From Nocardia carnea NBRC 14403 (GTDB lineage: Bacteria; Actinomycetota; Actinomycetes; Mycobacteriales; Mycobacteriaceae): DNA of 64,000 bases. The stretch spans positions 124,001 to 188,000 of the forward strand of contig NZ_BAFV01000022.1 of the NCBI RefSeq assembly GCF_000308515.1, in the 5' to 3' direction. Position 1 is the first letter of the stretch. Each line of letters starts with the position of its first letter. Both the position numbers and the translations under genes were made by a program. Positions 33,996 to 44,006 of this stretch are shown piece by piece. The notes below the pieces were generated by a model. That model had not been told where the DNA came from. It did not search any database and saw only the letters and a list, made by a program, of their open reading frames with translations.

Positions 33996-35540
33996 ATGGC
34001 GCCGGTGCGGAGTGGGCGGTGTGGAGTGCCGGCGGGTGTGCTGGCGGCGGTGGCGATCCTCGTCGCGGGATGCGCGGACGAGCAAGAGGTGGCGACAGCG
34101 CCACCGGCGCCCGTCCCCGCGGAGCTGAGCCGCTTCTACGAGCAGGTACCGCAGTGGGAATCCTGCGCCGGGTATGTCGCGCCGGGGGAGAGCCTGCCGC
34201 CGGCCGCGCAGTGCGCGCGGATCGAGGTACCGATCGACTATGCCGAGCCCGACGGCCCGACCGCACAGCTGGCGTTGTCGCGGATGCGCGCGACCGGCTC
34301 GAAGATCGGGTCGCTGCTGCTCAACCCGGGCGGACCGGGGATGTCGGGACTGTCCACCGCCACGATCGGCGGCGGCACGCCGGTGGCCGAACGATTCGAC
34401 CGGGTGGGTTTCGATCCGCGGGGAGTCGGCGCGTCCACTCCCGCGGTGACCTGCCTGACCCCGCCGGAGGCCGACGCCGAGCGCGCCGAAACACCCGAAC
34501 CGAATACGCCGGCGGGGATCGCCGCCGACGAGGCCGAGAACCGCGAATACGCCGATCTCTGTATGGCGCGCAGCGGCGCCGATCTGCTCGCCCATATCGG
34601 GACCCGTGAGGTCGTGCAGGATATGGACATCATCCGCGCGGTACTGGGCGATCCGAAGCTCAACTATCTGGGTTACTCCTACGGCACGCGGCTCGGTACG
34701 GCGTATGCCGAGAAGTTCCCGGGCAATGTGCGGGCGATGGTCCTGGACGGCGCCATCGACCCGACCCAGGATCCGGTCGCGGAATCGCTACGACAGGCGG
34801 CCGGTTTCCAGCAGGCCTTCGACGCCTATGCCGCGGACTGCGTGAAATCGGCGGATTGCCCGCTGGGCACCGACCTCGCGCAGGTGATCCCACGTTTCCG
34901 GGAGCTGGTGGATCCGCTGTGGGATACCCCGGCGGCCACCACCGATCCGCGCGGTCTCGGCTATGACGATGCGATCACCGGCGTCCAGCAGACCCTCTAC
35001 AGCGCCGATTTCTGGCCGGTGCTCACCGTCGCGCTCACCGAGCTGAGCCAGGGTCGCGGCGATACCCTGCTGCAGCTCGCCGATATGTACAACGGCCGCC
35101 GCGACGACGGCAGCTACAGCAACCTGACCGACGCCTTCAACGCGATCCGCTGCGTGGACGATCCGCGGGTCACCGATCGGGCCGTGGCCGGGCGCCAGGA
35201 CACCGAATATCGTGAGGCGGCCCCCTTCCTGGACGACGGCCGCGGTACCGGCGCGGCGCCGCTGGAGTTGTGCGCGGGCTGGCCGGTCCCGAACACCAGC
35301 CGACCGCATGAGATTTCCGTGGAAGGCCTCCCGCAGACGGTGGTGGTTTCCACCACAGGGGATCCGGCGACGCCCTATCAGGCGGGCGTGGATCTGGCCG
35401 GGCAACTCGGGGCGGCCTTGATCACCCATGAGGGCGATAGCCACACTGTTGTCTTCAACGGCGGCGCGACCTGCGTCGACGATGCGGTGATCAGCTATCT
35501 GATCGACCTGGAATCGCCGCCCGAGGGCCTGCGCTGCTGA
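33996..35540 (+). CDS. Secreted TAP-like alpha/beta hydrolase (tripeptidyl aminopeptidase type)
   Basis: The 514-residue lipoprotein starts MAPVRSGRCGVPAGVLAA with lipobox LVAGC, so it is exported. The fold 1 part contains LLNPGGPGMSGL and the nucleophile LGYSYGTRLGTAYAEKFP. The C-terminal TAP domain ends TTGDPATPYQAGVDLA and HEGDSHTVVF with the catalytic aspartate and histidine. It matches the Rv2223c/Rv2224c (Hip1/CaeA) family of cell-envelope serine proteases. There is one copy here where M. tuberculosis has two. The natural substrate is unknown. Confidence 0.9.
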   Translation: MAPVRSGRCGVPAGVLAAVAILVAGCADEQEVATAPPAPVPAELSRFYEQVPQWESCAGYVAPGESLPPAAQCARIEVPIDYAEPDGPTAQLALSRMRATGSKIGSLLLNPGGPGMSGLSTATIGGGTPVAERFDRVGFDPRGVGASTPAVTCLTPPEADAERAETPEPNTPAGIAADEAENREYADLCMARSGADLLAHIGTREVVQDMDIIRAVLGDPKLNYLGYSYGTRLGTAYAEKFPGNVRAMVLDGAIDPTQDPVAESLRQAAGFQQAFDAYAADCVKSADCPLGTDLAQVIPRFRELVDPLWDTPAATTDPRGLGYDDAITGVQQTLYSADFWPVLTVALTELSQGRGDTLLQLADMYNGRRDDGSYSNLTDAFNAIRCVDDPRVTDRAVAGRQDTEYREAAPFLDDGRGTGAAPLELCAGWPVPNTSRPHEISVEGLPQTVVVSTTGDPATPYQAGVDLAGQLGAALITHEGDSHTVVFNGGATCVDDAVISYLIDLESPPEGLRC

Positions 35541-35588
35541 GCGGTATTCGGCTCCGCCGACGAGCCGACACACAGCGCAGCACGCCAT

Positions 35589-35604
35589 GTAACACGGATT
35601 TAAC
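35589..35604 (+). promoter_or_regulatory. Possible GlnR half-site upstream of glnA2
   Basis: GTAAC, six bases, then TTAAC matches half of the GTnAC-n6-GAAAC GlnR pattern and the AC-n9-AC core known from mycobacteria. It ends 24 bases before the glnA2 start. The second box is weak, so binding is uncertain. Confidence 0.3.
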
Positions 35605-35627
35605 GCCGGGTGCTTACGCTCGCGGAC

Positions 35628-36965
35628 ATGGATCGCCAGAAGGAATTCGTGCTGCGGACGCTCGAAGAGCGGGACATCCGATTCGTACGTCTCTGGTTCA
35701 CCGATGTGCTGGGCTATCTGAAGTCCGTCGCCATCGCGCCCGCCGAGCTCGAAGGGGCCTTCGAGGAGGGCATCGGATTCGACGGATCGGCCATCGAGGG
35801 GTTCGCCCGGATCTCCGAGGCCGATATGGTGGCCCGGCCCGATCCCTCCACCTTCCAGGTGCTGCCGTGGGCCTCCAGTAAAGGGCATCAGCATTCCGCC
35901 CGGATGTTCTGCGATATCACCATGCCCGACGGTTCACCGTCGTGGGCCGATCCGCGCCACGTCCTGCGGCGGCAGCTGAACAAGGCCGGTGATGTCGGCT
36001 TCAGCTGCTACGTGCATCCGGAGATCGAATTCTTCCTGCTGAAGAACCAGGCCGACGGACTCCCGCCCGTCCCCGCCGATACCGGCGGGTTCTTCGACCA
36101 GGCCGTGCACGATTCCGCCCCGAACTTCCGGCGCCACGCCATCGATGCCCTCGAATCCATGGGCATCTCGGTGGAGTTCAGCCATCACGAAGGCGCGCCC
36201 GGCCAGCAGGAGATCGATCTGCGCTACGCCGACGCGCTGTCGATGGCCGACAATGTGATGACCTTCCGCTACCTGATCAAGGAAGTCGCCATCGACGAGG
36301 GCGTGCGCGCGACGTTCATGCCCAAACCGTTCTCCCAGCATCCCGGGTCGGCCATGCATACGCATCTGAGCCTGTTCGAAGGCGAGGCGAACGCCTTCGC
36401 CGACCCCGACGATCCGGACAACCTCTCGGGGACAGCGCGGGCCTTCATCGCCGGCATTCTCGAACACGCGCACGAGATCAGCGCCGTCACCAACCAGTGG
36501 GTGAACTCCTACAAACGACTCATCCACGGCGGCGAAGCGCCGACGGCGGCCTCGTGGGGCCGGTCCAACCGCTCCGCGCTGGTCCGGGTGCCCATGTACA
36601 CCCCGAACAAGGCCTCGTCGCGCCGGGTCGAGGTGCGCAGCCCCGATTCGGCCTGCAACCCCTACCTGACCTTCGCTGTTCTGCTGGCCGCCGGCCTGCG
36701 GGGGATCGAGAAGGGTTACGAACTGCCGTCCGAAGCCGAGGACGATGTCTGGTCGCTCACCGCGGCGGAACGGCGTGCCATGGGCTTCAAGGAACTGCCC
36801 GGCACGCTGGACGAGGCACTCAAGGCGATGGAACGGTCGGAACTGGTCGCCGAAACGCTGGGCGAGCACGTCTTCGATTTCTTCCTGCGCAACAAGCGCC
36901 GGGAATGGGCGGACTACCGGACCCAGGTGACCCCGTTCGAACTGCAGGAGTACCTCGGCCTGTAA
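35628..36965 (+). CDS. glnA2: Glutamine synthetase GlnA2 (type I, non-adenylylated)
   Basis: This 445-residue glutamine synthetase has beta-grasp GIGFDGSAIEGFARISEADM, catalytic YVHPEIEFFLL, HHEGAPGQQEIDLRYADAL, SAMHTHLSLFEG and NSYKRLIHGGEAPTAASWG. The adenylylation loop tyrosine found in GlnA1 is absent (the region reads FKELPGTLDEAL), so GlnE cannot control it. In M. tuberculosis, GlnA2 is dispensable and has minor synthetase activity. A possible GlnR half-site lies upstream. glnE follows after 61 bases. Confidence 0.96.
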   Translation: MDRQKEFVLRTLEERDIRFVRLWFTDVLGYLKSVAIAPAELEGAFEEGIGFDGSAIEGFARISEADMVARPDPSTFQVLPWASSKGHQHSARMFCDITMPDGSPSWADPRHVLRRQLNKAGDVGFSCYVHPEIEFFLLKNQADGLPPVPADTGGFFDQAVHDSAPNFRRHAIDALESMGISVEFSHHEGAPGQQEIDLRYADALSMADNVMTFRYLIKEVAIDEGVRATFMPKPFSQHPGSAMHTHLSLFEGEANAFADPDDPDNLSGTARAFIAGILEHAHEISAVTNQWVNSYKRLIHGGEAPTAASWGRSNRSALVRVPMYTPNKASSRRVEVRSPDSACNPYLTFAVLLAAGLRGIEKGYELPSEAEDDVWSLTAAERRAMGFKELPGTLDEALKAMERSELVAETLGEHVFDFFLRNKRREWADYRTQVTPFELQEYLGL

Positions 36966-37026
36966 CGACGCGGCGGCGGGCGGGGGTCCGGCACACTTCG
37001 CGGCGCGGACCGGTTAACTTTGGCTC

Positions 37027-40000
37027 ATGGTCCGCCCACCGTCCGCCCGGTCCGCCGTCCCCCGCGCCGGTCGGCTCGGATTACTCGAGCCGACGGCCGC
37101 CGAATCGCTGACAACCCTCGGCTGGGACAATGTCGAGAGCATCGCGGTGCTGTGGGCGCTGTCGCGCGCACCGGATGCCGATCTCGCGCTCGCCACCCTG
37201 ATCCGGATCCGGGAATCTCTCGGAAGCGATTGGGACGGCTTGGATTCCGCGATCCGCGCCGAGCCGACCCTGCGGGGCAGGCTGTTCGCGCTCATCGGGT
37301 CCTCCACCGCGTTCGGTGATCATCTGGTGGCCGATCCGCGGTCCTGGACGATGCTGTGCCGCGAGGAACTGCCCGACCGGGACGAAGTGATCGCCGATCT
37401 GCTCGCGGTGGTCGGCGCCGAACCCGAAACCGGGCCCCATGCCTCGCCGATGTTGTTCCGCGCCACCGAATCCGGGCCCGAAGTGGTGGCCGCGCTGCGT
37501 AAACGCTACCGCGATCAGTTGATGCTGCTGGCCGCCGTCGATCTGGCCGCGACCGTGGAGGACGAACCGGTCATCCCGTACGAGGTGGTGGGCCGTCAGC
37601 TCACCGCGCTCGCCGATGCGGCGCTCACCACCGCGCTCGCGGTGGCGGTGGCGCGGGTATGCCGTGACGAACCGTGCCCGGTGCGGCTGGCCGTTATCGC
37701 CATGGGCAAAAGCGGGGCCTGCGAACTCAACTACGTCAGCGATGTCGATATCGTGTTCGTCGCCGAACCCGCCGACGCCACCGCCACCCGCCTGGCCGCG
37801 GAGATGATGACCATCGGCAGTTCCGCGTTCTTCGAGGTGGACGCGGCGCTGCGGCCCGAAGGCAAGGCCGGCGCCCTGGTCCGGACCCTCGAATCACATC
37901 TGGCCTACTACCAGCGCTGGGCGCGGACCTGGGAGTTCCAGGCGCTGCTCAAGGCGCGGCCGATGACCGGTGACCTGGCACTGGGGGAGCAGTACCGTGC
38001 GGCCACCGGAGCGATGGTGTGGACCGCCTCCGAACGCCCGGATTTCGTTCCCGATGTGCAGGCCATGCGGCGCCGTGTGGAGGATCTGGTGCCCGAGGAC
38101 CTGCGGGACCGGGAACTGAAACTGGGCAGCGGCAGCCTGCGCGATGTGGAGTTCGCGGTGCAGCTCCTGCAACTCGTACACGGCCGTGTGGATCCGAAAC
38201 TGCATGTACAGGGCACCGTGGAGGCACTGGCCGCGCTGGCCGCGCGCGGCTATGTGGGTCGCGAGGACGCCGCCAACCTCACCGCCTCCTACGAATTCTT
38301 GCGGCTGCTGGAGCACCGGCTGCAACTGCAGCGGCTCAAACGCACACACACCCTGCCCGCCGCCGAGGACGAGGAAGGTATGCGCTGGCTGGCCCGGGCC
38401 GCGCATATCCGGCCCGACGGTAAACGCGATGCCGCCGGTGTCCTGCAGGTGGAGTTGCGCCGCAACACCAGCCGGATCCGCCGCCTGCACACCAAACTCT
38501 TCTACCGCCCGCTGCTGGAATCGGTGGCCAGTATCGAATCGGCCGCGCTACGGCTCAGCCCGGACGCCGCCGTCCGCCAGCTCGCCGCGCTCGGCTACGC
38601 CGACCCGGAACATGCCCTGGGGCATCTGCGGGCCCTCACCAGCGGTATTTCCCGGAAGGGCCGGATCCAGGCGCTGTTGCTGCCGACCCTGCTGGCCTGG
38701 CTCGGCGATACCCCCGACCCCGATGCCGGCCTGCTGGCCTACCGGCGGGTTTCGGAAGGCCTGAACGACCAGGACTGGTATCTGCGGGTGCTGCGCGACG
38801 AAGGCGCGGTGGGGCAGCGGCTGATGATGATCCTGGGTTCCTCGGCGTACCTGCCCGACCTGCTGATCAACGCCCCCGAAACCATCCGTATGTTCGCCGA
38901 CGGCCCCGAGGGCCCGCTGCTGCTGCGGCCCCAGCCCGCGGATGTGGCGGGCAGTATCCTCACCGCCGCCGACCGCTACGACGACCCCAGACGTGCCGTG
39001 GCGACCGCTCGTTCGCTGCGCCGGCACGAACTGGCCCGGGTGGCCTCGGCGGATCTGCTCGGGCTGCTCGATGTCCCGCAGGTCTGTGCCGCGCTGTCCT
39101 CGGTGTGGGTGGCGGTGCTCGAGGCCTCGCTGCGGGCGGTGATCCGCGCCAGTGTGGCCGAACGCGGAGCCCCCGCGCCCGCGGATTTCGCGGTGATCGG
39201 CATGGGCCGGCTCGGCGGAATGGAACTGGGCTACGGATCGGACGCCGATGTGCTGTTCGTCTGCAACCCGCGGCCGGGCGAGGACGAACACGTCGCGGTG
39301 AAATGGGCCAACGGGATCGCCGAACAGGTGCAGAAACTGCTCGGCGCTCCCAGTACCGACCCGCCGCTGCAGGTCGACGCCGGCCTGCGTCCCGAGGGCC
39401 GTAGCGGGCCGCTGGTGCGCACGCTTACGGCCTACGACGCCTACTACCGCCAGTGGGCGCAGCCCTGGGAAGTGCAGGCGCTGCTACGGGCCCATCAGGT
39501 GTCCGGCGATCAAGACCTCGGGCTGCGATTCCTGCACACGATCGATCCGGTGCGCTACCCGGCCGGCGGTGTCTCGGCCGACGCGGTGCGCGAGATCCGG
39601 CGGATCAAGGCCCGGGTGGATTCCGAACGGCTACCCCGTGGCGCCGATCCCGCCACCCACACCAAACTCGGTCGCGGCGGGCTCGCCGATATCGAATGGA
39701 CGGTGCAACTACTGCAGTTGCGGTATGCGCACGAGGTCCCGGAACTGCACAACACCTCCACCCTGGAAGCCCTGGATGTCATCGCGAGCCACGAACTGCT
39801 CGGCACCGAGGACACCGACCTGCTCCGGCAGTCCTGGCTGACCGCCACCGCGGCCCGCAACGCCCTGGTACTGGTACGCGGGAAACCCAGCGACCAGCTG
39901 CCCGCACCGGGCCGCACCCTGTCCGCGGTGGCGCGGGTGGCCGGCTGGCCCAGTGACGACGGCGGGGAATTCCTCGACAACTACCTGCGGGTCACCCGTC

Positions 40001-40038
40001 GGGCGCGCGGGGTGGTGGAACGAGTCTTCGGCGTCTAG
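37027..40038 (+). CDS. glnE: Glutamine synthetase adenylyltransferase / deadenylylase
   Basis: The 1003-residue bifunctional enzyme has two nucleotidyltransferase domains in tandem. The N-terminal domain carries [19 protein letters not shown] near residue 230, the C-terminal domain [21 protein letters not shown] near residue 725; both have the GS-x-n-DxD metal motif. A GlnE domain lies between them. It adds or removes AMP on the regulatory tyrosine of GlnA1. The start at ATG 37027 is the first in frame; an SD-like region is weak. Confidence 0.97.
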   Translation: MVRPPSARSAVPRAGRLGLLEPTAAESLTTLGWDNVESIAVLWALSRAPDADLALATLIRIRESLGSDWDGLDSAIRAEPTLRGRLFALIGSSTAFGDHLVADPRSWTMLCREELPDRDEVIADLLAVVGAEPETGPHASPMLFRATESGPEVVAALRKRYRDQLMLLAAVDLAATVEDEPVIPYEVVGRQLTALADAALTTALAVAVARVCRDEPCPVRLAVIAMGKSGACELNYVSDVDIVFVAEPADATATRLAAEMMTIGSSAFFEVDAALRPEGKAGALVRTLESHLAYYQRWARTWEFQALLKARPMTGDLALGEQYRAATGAMVWTASERPDFVPDVQAMRRRVEDLVPEDLRDRELKLGSGSLRDVEFAVQLLQLVHGRVDPKLHVQGTVEALAALAARGYVGREDAANLTASYEFLRLLEHRLQLQRLKRTHTLPAAEDEEGMRWLARAAHIRPDGKRDAAGVLQVELRRNTSRIRRLHTKLFYRPLLESVASIESAALRLSPDAAVRQLAALGYADPEHALGHLRALTSGISRKGRIQALLLPTLLAWLGDTPDPDAGLLAYRRVSEGLNDQDWYLRVLRDEGAVGQRLMMILGSSAYLPDLLINAPETIRMFADGPEGPLLLRPQPADVAGSILTAADRYDDPRRAVATARSLRRHELARVASADLLGLLDVPQVCAALSSVWVAVLEASLRAVIRASVAERGAPAPADFAVIGMGRLGGMELGYGSDADVLFVCNPRPGEDEHVAVKWANGIAEQVQKLLGAPSTDPPLQVDAGLRPEGRSGPLVRTLTAYDAYYRQWAQPWEVQALLRAHQVSGDQDLGLRFLHTIDPVRYPAGGVSADAVREIRRIKARVDSERLPRGADPATHTKLGRGGLADIEWTVQLLQLRYAHEVPELHNTSTLEALDVIASHELLGTEDTDLLRQSWLTATAARNALVLVRGKPSDQLPAPGRTLSAVARVAGWPSDDGGEFLDNYLRVTRRARGVVERVFGV

Positions 40039-40090
40039 GTGCCTGCCGAGTGCCGCAGCCCCTTGGCTGCGGTGGGCCTGGCGGAATCCC

Positions 40091-40369
40091 TCACGCAGCG
40101 CCCAGTGAGCGGAGGCAGGTGACGACGGCCTCGAGTGCCCGCCGGTCCTCGAGGTCGGGCGGGCGGCTGCCGCCTTCGGCGGTGATCGTCACCCGGCTGC
40201 CCGTGCGGATACCGAGGTCGGTCCAGCACCACGGGAGAACGGGCAGGTTAACCGCGTGGCCGCCTGCCGCGACGGTGATGCGAGAGGTGTAGCCGGCGGC
40301 GCTCATGGCCAGCTCTTCGGCAGATTCCGTGGTCAGCGCACCGGGTGAACGGATTTCTTCGACGTACAC
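40091..40369 (-). CDS. HPr-like small protein lacking the active-site histidine
   Basis: This 92-residue protein starts at GTG 40369 with AAGGAGGA immediately upstream. By eye, residues 9-90 follow the HPr phosphocarrier: a helix (SAEELAMSAAGYTS), a strand (RITVAAGGHAVN), LGIRTGSRVTITAEGGSRPP and a last helix (EAVVTCLRSL). The active-site GxHxRPA is replaced by GALTTESA, so the phosphorylatable histidine is absent, and the Ser46 region reads NLPVLPW. It therefore cannot act as a classic PTS carrier. It lies convergent to glnE with 52 bases between them. A role in signalling is inference only. Confidence 0.65.
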   Translation of the reverse strand: MYVEEIRSPGALTTESAEELAMSAAGYTSRITVAAGGHAVNLPVLPWCWTDLGIRTGSRVTITAEGGSRPPDLEDRRALEAVVTCLRSLGAA

Positions 40370-40547
40370 GGGTCCTCCTTCACCACAGATGCGCCCAGTG
40401 TAGTGATCCGGCGTCGATCGTGTCCGGTCGCCGGCACATCACGTCCGGCGGCCCGATCGTCGAATATCCCCTGCCCCGCGGACGGTGACGTCAGCGAAAG
40501 TGTAAAAGCTCACTCGGGTCCTTCAACAACTCATTCGAGCGGTTAGG

Positions 40548-42083
40548 ATGATATCCGTGACTGCCGAAGGTTTGGACATCTCGCTCCGCGCCGGCCGCCG
40601 GGAATGGGCGGCACTGGGTGTGCTCGTGCTGGTCGTCACGCTGCTCGCCGTCGACGCCACGGTGCTCTACCTGGCGGTGCCGGCGTTGACCGCCGATATC
40701 TCACCCACTGCCACACAGCTGCTGTGGATCGGGGATATCTACTCGTTCGTGCTGGCGGGCCTGCTGATCACCATGGGCAACCTGGCCGACCGGATCGGCC
40801 GGAAACGCCTGTTGCTCCTCGGTTCCGCGGCCTTCGGTATCGCATCGCTCATCTCCGCGTTCGCACCGAATCCCGAAACCCTCATCGCCGCGCGAGTACT
40901 CCTGGGCGTGGCCGGGGCGACGCTGATGCCGTCGACATTGTCGATCGTCCGGGCGATGTTCGCCGATCCGAAACAACGCACCACCGCGATCGCGTTCTGG
41001 TCGATGGGCGCGACGGCCGGCGCGGCACTGGGGCCCCTGGTCGGTGGTGTGCTGCTCGAAAATTTCTGGTGGGGTTCGGTGTTCTTGATCAACCTGCCCA
41101 TCATGGCGCTGGTCCTGATCGCGGGACCGGTGCTGATCCCGGAATCCCGTGGACGCGCCACAACTCCCATCGATCTGCTGTCCTCCCTGCTGTCGATCGT
41201 GGCGATCGTCCCCCTCGTGTATTCCGTGAAGCATTGGGTCGGCAGTGGATGGGACTGGACGATCCCGGTCTGCGTGCTGCTCGGGCTGGCCGCCGGGTGG
41301 GTCTTCCTGCGCCGCCAGCAGCAGCTCACCGATCCACTGCTCGATATCTCCCTGTTCCGGCTGCCCGCGTTCTCGGGTGCGGTGGCCGCCAACGGTTTGG
41401 CGATCTTTGCGTTCGTGGGCCTGCTGTTCTTCTTCTCTCAGTATCTGCAACTGGTTCGTCAGTACGGACCGTTGCAGGCCGGGCTGGCCGAACTACCGAC
41501 AACTCTGGCGTCGATGGCGGTCATCGCGTTCGTCGCCGTGCTGTCGGCGCGGCTGGGCGCCGGGCGGGCAATCGGGCTGGGCCTGGCTGTCGCGGCGATC
41601 GGTCTGGCCGGGATCGGCCTGACCACCTCCCAGACCACCTACTGGGGACTCGGCGTCGCCTTGGTCGTGATCGGGCTCGGTGTAGGTGTGGCGATGACAC
41701 TCTCGACGGACGCGGTGGTCTCGGCGGTACCGAAAGAACGCGCCGGCGCCGCATCCGCCATCGCGGAAACCGCCTACGAACTCGGAGTGGCCCTGGGTAT
41801 CGCGGTCCTCGGGTCGGTCCACCTGGCGATGTACCGCTCGCACTTGGACCTACCCGCCGGCACAGCCGCCGCCGATGCGGCGGCCGCGGAGCAGTCCCTC
41901 GCCGTAACAGTCGACACCGTCACCGATGCGGCGGTCGTCGAGCACGCCCGGTCCGCATTCGCCGACGCGGTGCAGACCACCTCGTTCCTCGCCGCGGGGC
42001 TCCTCATCGTCTCGGCGGTGGTGGCCTGGCGCGTGATTCCCTCGCCACGGGATGCCAAGGTGAGTGCCGATGACTCGCACTGA
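40548..42083 (+). CDS. MFS drug efflux transporter, DHA2 type (SmvA/LfrA-like)
   Basis: The 511-residue transporter has 14 predicted helices. It carries VDATVLYLAVPALTADI in helix 1, DRIGRKRLLLLG (motif A) and GATAGAALGPLVGGVL (motif C). It resembles quaternary-compound and dye exporters. The ATG at 40548 and a GTG at 40557 are both in frame; AGGAT lies close to both. A TetR gene overlaps its end by 14 bases, so the pump and its regulator form one transcript. Confidence 0.92.
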   Translation: MISVTAEGLDISLRAGRREWAALGVLVLVVTLLAVDATVLYLAVPALTADISPTATQLLWIGDIYSFVLAGLLITMGNLADRIGRKRLLLLGSAAFGIASLISAFAPNPETLIAARVLLGVAGATLMPSTLSIVRAMFADPKQRTTAIAFWSMGATAGAALGPLVGGVLLENFWWGSVFLINLPIMALVLIAGPVLIPESRGRATTPIDLLSSLLSIVAIVPLVYSVKHWVGSGWDWTIPVCVLLGLAAGWVFLRRQQQLTDPLLDISLFRLPAFSGAVAANGLAIFAFVGLLFFFSQYLQLVRQYGPLQAGLAELPTTLASMAVIAFVAVLSARLGAGRAIGLGLAVAAIGLAGIGLTTSQTTYWGLGVALVVIGLGVGVAMTLSTDAVVSAVPKERAGAASAIAETAYELGVALGIAVLGSVHLAMYRSHLDLPAGTAAADAAAAEQSLAVTVDTVTDAAVVEHARSAFADAVQTTSFLAAGLLIVSAVVAWRVIPSPRDAKVSADDSH

Positions 42084-42633
42084 ACCGGTTGCCACGCGGG
42101 ACAAAGAACGTACCCGCCGGGCAATCCTCGAAGCGGCCGAGCAGATGTTCTCGGAACACGGATCCAAGGCCAGTCTCGCCGCGATCGCGAAGGCGGCGAG
42201 CGTGACCCAAGGCGGTCTCCGGCATCATTTCCCTAGCCGCGCGGAACTGCTGTCCAGGGTGGTCGAACACACCATCGAGCGCTGCTGGGCCGAGATCCAC
42301 GCTTGTATCGACCTGTCCGAGAACCGCCCGGGAAAGTTCACCCGGGGCTATATCCGCGCGATGACCGGCGGCGGCGACCTCTACGGAACCATTCTCGACC
42401 CGATCGCCTTGAGCGCCGCGCTCGGCAACCTGTCCGAGGTCGAATCGCTGTATGCACGGGACGCCGAAAAGCTGAACGCCGCCTTCGACGCCGACGGTCT
42501 GCCCCGAGCGCGTGTCCTGATCATCCGATACGCCGCGGACGGGCTCGCGGTCGCGCGGTCCAGCCCCTACCTGACCAGTGCGGATCTCGCTGAGGCGCGA
42601 GCGGAGCTACTGGCGATGACGGAGGAGTCCTGA
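42070..42633 (+). CDS. TetR family transcriptional regulator
   Basis: The 187-residue protein starts at ATG 42070 inside the MFS gene end; a GTG six bases earlier is an alternative. The N-terminal HTH reads ILEAAEQMFSEHGSKASLAAIA and SVTQGGLRHHFPSRAELL. Translational coupling to the efflux pump strongly suggests that it controls that pump, in the same way that LfrR pairs with LfrA. Confidence 0.92.
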   Translation: MTRTEPVATRDKERTRRAILEAAEQMFSEHGSKASLAAIAKAASVTQGGLRHHFPSRAELLSRVVEHTIERCWAEIHACIDLSENRPGKFTRGYIRAMTGGGDLYGTILDPIALSAALGNLSEVESLYARDAEKLNAAFDADGLPRARVLIIRYAADGLAVARSSPYLTSADLAEARAELLAMTEES

Positions 42634-42749
42634 CACCTGCCCGCGCCCCATCGAACGATGCGCAGAGGCGCAGACCGACCGGCGCGGCGTACACGGACCC
42701 GACACCATCTCGTCCGGCGTGAGTACGACCCGGCCGGCGGGGTTGTGGA

Positions 42750-43634
42750 TCAAGCTCCTCCGTCGACCGGTCCGCCGGGCTCGGGCAGCCGGGCGGTCAA
42801 CCAGGCGACCACATCGGCGAGGACCTGATCGCGTTCGGGTTCGTTGAAGATCTCGTGGTACAGGCCGTCGTAGCGGCGCACCGTGAGATCGGTGGTGCCC
42901 GCGCGCTGTTCGATCCGGTCGGTACTCGCCGGGGCGGCGATGGCGTCGGCGGTTCCGTGCATCGCCAGGGTCGGTACGCGCAACTGCGGCAACCGGTCGA
43001 GCACCTGCCCCGCGGAGGCCAGGATTTCGGTGGCCGTGCGGGCGGGCAGTTTGCCGCGGAATACCAGCGGATCGTTGTCGTAGGCGGTGACCACGTCCGG
43101 GTCGCGGCTGATCTGCGACGAATCCAGTGCCAGCACACCCAGATTCGGCGTGAGACGGGTGAGTAGCGGCGCCAGTAGCCGCTGCACGGGGTTCCCGGCA
43201 TCGATGATCAGCGGCGGCGCCGAAACCACCACACCCGCAACGTCGAGCGGCTCCCGGGTCGCCAGGTAAAGCGTGATCAGCGCACCCATCGAATGCCCGA
43301 TCACGAACGCGGGCACCCCGGGATGCTCGTCCCGGACCAGCGCCAGCAGGGCTGCCACCTTGTCCGCGGCATCGGCTATCGAACCGAGATTGGCCGGTGC
43401 GCCGATCCGTGCGGATTCCCCGTGGCCCACATGATCGAGGGCATGGACCGCGAAACCGGCCGCGGCCAGCGTCCGGCCGACACGGTCGTATCGCCCCGAA
43501 TGCTCGGCCACCCCGTGGACGAGCACGACCACCCCGCGCACCGGTGCCTCGGGCAGCCAGGAGCGGCGGGCCAGCCGGTGACCGGCATGCTCGAATTTCC
43601 CGCGCTCGGTGCGGATGTTCTGGTCGCCGGTCAC
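42750..43634 (-). CDS. Monoacylglycerol-lipase-like alpha/beta hydrolase
   Basis: The 294-residue enzyme has the lysophospholipase/MGL signature: VVVLVHGVAEHSGRYDRVG, HALDHVGHGES, the nucleophile elbow VIGHSMGALITL, an aspartate in MHGTADAIAAP and a catalytic histidine in YDGLYHEIFNEPE. It is the kind of enzyme that in mycobacteria (Rv0183) hydrolyses monoacylglycerols. No signal peptide is visible. It stands alone between an MFS/TetR pair and a pseudogene fragment. Confidence 0.92.
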   Translation of the reverse strand: MTGDQNIRTERGKFEHAGHRLARRSWLPEAPVRGVVVLVHGVAEHSGRYDRVGRTLAAAGFAVHALDHVGHGESARIGAPANLGSIADAADKVAALLALVRDEHPGVPAFVIGHSMGALITLYLATREPLDVAGVVVSAPPLIIDAGNPVQRLLAPLLTRLTPNLGVLALDSSQISRDPDVVTAYDNDPLVFRGKLPARTATEILASAGQVLDRLPQLRVPTLAMHGTADAIAAPASTDRIEQRAGTTDLTVRRYDGLYHEIFNEPERDQVLADVVAWLTARLPEPGGPVDGGA

Positions 43635-43724
43635 TGGTCCTCCCTCACCGCCGGTCCACAGGATCCGCGGAAGCCGAGGTGCCGGCGGGAATTCCCGTCA
43701 TCTCGGTTCCTGACCCCTCGGCTC

Positions 43725-43833
43725 GTCAGCGCCCCTGTCTCGGGTCGGCGAGCGCGATGAACAGGCGTCGGTTGAATTCGATCAGCCGAGCCTAGTTCAC
43801 CCGGGACAGGGGCTCGTGGTTTCCGTGGATCCG
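43725..43833 (-). pseudogene. Degenerate 3' fragment of an M20 peptidase gene
   Basis: This 109-base stretch aligns without gaps to 46373-46481, the end of the intact M20 peptidase gene plus eight bases past its stop, with about 84 percent identity by eye. On the minus strand the conserved VNYAR becomes VN-stop because TAC has changed to TAG. It is therefore non-functional. The fragment and the intact end are direct repeats flanking the symporter operon. Confidence 0.75.
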
Positions 43834-43877
43834 GGCCGGCCGGCGGCTCGTCGCGACCTGCCGGTTCACCGGCCGGA

Positions 43878-44006
43878 CTAGATGATGTCGCGGCCTTCTG
43901 CTTTGGCGTCACGCCACTCCCGGACGAAGGCGCGCACGATGACGAACAGGACGCCGGCGACGATCAGCGGCCAGATCAGCACATAAAGGGTGAGCAGGGC
44001 GGTCAT
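43878..44006 (-). CDS. 42-residue single-helix membrane protein paired with the symporter
   Basis: The small protein MTALLTLYVLIWPLIVAGVL... has one membrane helix (about residues 4-27) followed by a short charged tail ending GRDII. AAGGA precedes the ATG, and the start overlaps the symporter stop by four bases. Some sodium symporters have small accessory subunits encoded in this position; this role is inferred. It is too short for confident family assignment. Confidence 0.7.
   Translation of the reverse strand: MTALLTLYVLIWPLIVAGVLFVIVRAFVREWRDAKAEGRDII

Noticed and set aside
33075..34595. 506-codon minus-strand frame over panB and the TAP gene
   Set aside because: It covers panB in another frame and runs antisense to the TAP hydrolase; no protein-like motif was found.
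37027..40038. Tandem duplication inside glnE
   Set aside because: The two similar halves are the normal two nucleotidyltransferase domains of the enzyme family.
42634..42749. Possible small gene between the TetR and lipase genes
   Set aside because: No ribosome site, no reading frame of protein-like composition and no repeat was found.
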